Shown here piece after piece: positions 29,137 to 30,680 of a stretch of 30,680 bases of DNA. The stretch lies in assembly GCA_000934455.1 (NCBI GenBank), contig KN890237.1, forward strand, positions 1 through 30,680. Reading direction: 5' to 3'. The notes below the pieces were generated by a model, which saw only the letters and a program-made list of their open reading frames with translations, searched no databases and was not told the origin of the DNA. Numbering within the stretch: the stretch's first letter is position 1; each line of letters begins with the position of its first letter. The position numbers and the translations under genes were made by a program. The stretch is from Apostichopus parvimensis (lineage: Eukaryota > Echinodermata > Holothuroidea > Aspidochirotida > Stichopodidae).

Positions 29137-30680
29137 CAACATTAAGAGCAAGACGGTTAGTCTGATCGTAGCGACAGATATGACAAACAAAACTACAGAA
29201 TGAAATGTTTCTTAGGAAAGTATATACATAAGGTAGTTTAGTGAAGAACTTAGCATGCATAGACTCCGGATGTGTGACCTGATTAATTCGTACCGCGTAA
29301 GATGTCACAGGGGTTCTACAATCACTATTTACGTTATGTATAGTTTCATTTTTGTTTTTATTTAAAGCCAACTTACGTGACCCCTATCAAATAATGGTAC
29401 TAACCAAAGCTTCGTGTACATGAATTATTGTATATGGGGTTAACAATTTCGGTATCAAACACAACATATTTAACATTTAAAGACATGTTAACTACATAAT
29501 ATTATCAACATTTACTAATTTAAGTAACAAGTATAATTTTAATGTTTCATTGATAATTGTATTCTACCTAACATTGACAAACGGTGCAGACCTACGATGT
29601 TAATAGTAGCGCCATCGTTTTGAGAAAAGACGGTCTGCCGTCACCTGGCCAAACAACGAAGTCTTCGGCTTTGCGTACAGCGTTTCTGTACATGTTGCCG
29701 TGTTTGGAAGACTCTAACCGTAATAGTAACTACCGAATTTGCGATCTACGTTGAAGTCATTGCCGACTTTGCAGTCCGCAGTCCTCCTCACAATTTTGCA
29801 AGGTCGGTAAGAGTGACTCCGTATAGTTTTCCCTTTCGGGAAACCAAAACCCACTTCATCTTGGATTTCTTGCAGCGTAAGAGCAACACACGGTAATTTA
29901 TATAGTAGCTCTAATGTTTAATCATGTGCAGCACACAATTCGCAAACATTTCAATATGATATCGTAAATTGGCAGTTTTTCATGTCTATGGCACCGAATA
30001 TGAATTACTTGCGCTAATTCTATCTTCCCCGTGTCTTGTTGTCAATCACTGCCGAATATCTTCCCGTAGTGCCTAATTTTGTCTGAGTGTGTGTTTTCTA
30101 AGAAAGCGTTGGATTAGAACTTGCTCTCCTAACATACATTATAGGACACTTCAATTTGTTTAATCTAATATTTTTGAATGTTTATTTAATTGGTTTTAAT
30201 ATTTGCCTGCCAGACGTACACATGTAGTATAAAACTAAATAAAGTAAGAGCGTATTTAATCATGTTCTCTTTTGATGTCATAACTCAATAATTATTCATA
30301 ATGCCATAAAAATAGTTCGGCGATGCATTAGGTGATTCAGGTGTGTAATCTAATAATGCTCTCGAAAATATTTACGTACCCTCACAAACAGTACATACCT
30401 TTACAAAAACTTACGCTATGAAGTAATAAGAAAAAAAAAGTATATTTTGTTAAGAAAATTTGATTAACTTGACGATGAAATGAGAATGCTTTTAAGTATC
30501 ATGATTGGTTGGAAATAAGGTTAGAACATTATTCATCATATATTTGTTCAAAATATCGGAAGTAAAGATAAAATAAAATGCACAATTCTTGTCATTGACA
30601 GTTATTTTGCCTTACGTTGTAAACACCCACACGACAGGTTACATATAGGAGTACATATGATAACTTTAAGATATAGGCTA

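Larger units (their letters stand above)
24265..30680. other. 5' flank of RBM22, no recognised gene
   Basis: About 6.4 kb with only short ORFs (for example 25576-25830 and 28768-28965 on plus, 29123-29371 on minus), none of a recognised family. It holds the elements listed separately: the small ORF at 24514, G-rich tracts, the hairpin at 25643, a tRNA-like head at 25822-25880, a terminal-inverted-repeat element at 26755 and three CRE sites. From 27000 to 28200 and from 29140 to 30680 I see nothing but AT-rich unique-looking sequence. A plus-strand GGTAAGAGT near 29804 and TTTCTTGCAG near 29866-29875 resemble splice sites without coding support. Confidence 0.5.

Noticed and set aside
29580..29900. 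CpG-richer stretch with splice-like GGTAAGAGT and TTTCTTGCAG
   Set aside because: It would imply a ~70-bp intron between segments with no coding content. No RNA gene matched from memory, so it is not annotated.

Overview
The window is nuclear DNA of an animal. A gene is split into eight exons with GT-AG introns, the flanks and introns are AT-rich, and tandem repeats and short non-autonomous repeat elements are abundant. The encoded protein and the style of the repeats (TGACCTTTGACC-bearing monomers, AGCTC...GAGCT hairpin tails, dispersed ACAGTA palindromes) suggest a marine invertebrate, perhaps a deuterostome such as an echinoderm. That placement is an inference I could not test. No bacterial, viral or organellar gene was seen.

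One gene is certain. It lies on the minus strand from the start codon at 24032 to the stop at 1852, about 22 kb. It encodes a complete 475-residue orthologue of RBM22 (yeast Cwc2/Ecm2 family), the zinc-finger and RRM protein of the catalytic spliceosome. I rebuilt it exon by exon: 23979-24032, 21311-21364, 14274-14436, 9538-9638, 5685-5857, 3459-3659, 2821-3065 and 1852-2288. All phases agree and the reading frame stays open across every junction. The core matches the vertebrate protein closely. The proline-rich C-terminal tail is about 50 residues longer.

Layout from left to right. 1-1851 is the 3' flank, with a possible ATTAAA signal just after the stop. 1852-3659 holds exons 8-6, with an AT microsatellite in intron 6. 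3660-9637 holds introns 5 and 4 and exons 5 and 4, with a foldback element (4519-4765), a 130-bp tandem repeat, a 28-bp minisatellite and a multi-monomer repeat element. 9639-14436 holds intron 3 and exon 3, with a 44-bp repeat, a 14-bp ACAGTATGTACAGT array and a 106-bp duplication beside exon 3. 14437-21364 holds intron 2 and exon 2, with 90-bp and 31-bp tandem repeats and many TACAGTA palindromes. 21365-24032 holds intron 1 and exon 1, with a second dimeric repeat element. 24033-30680 is the 5' flank. It has no gene I can name, but it contains G-rich tracts, a candidate 56-codon ORF or exon, a tRNA-like SINE head, a terminal-inverted-repeat element and three consensus CRE sites.

I see no new multi-gene system. 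The most interesting material is structural. Two pairs of hairpin repeats keep their base pairing while the bases themselves change. Repeat monomers carry DR1/DR2 nuclear-receptor-type half-site pairs. A palindromic ACAGTA motif recurs through the introns.
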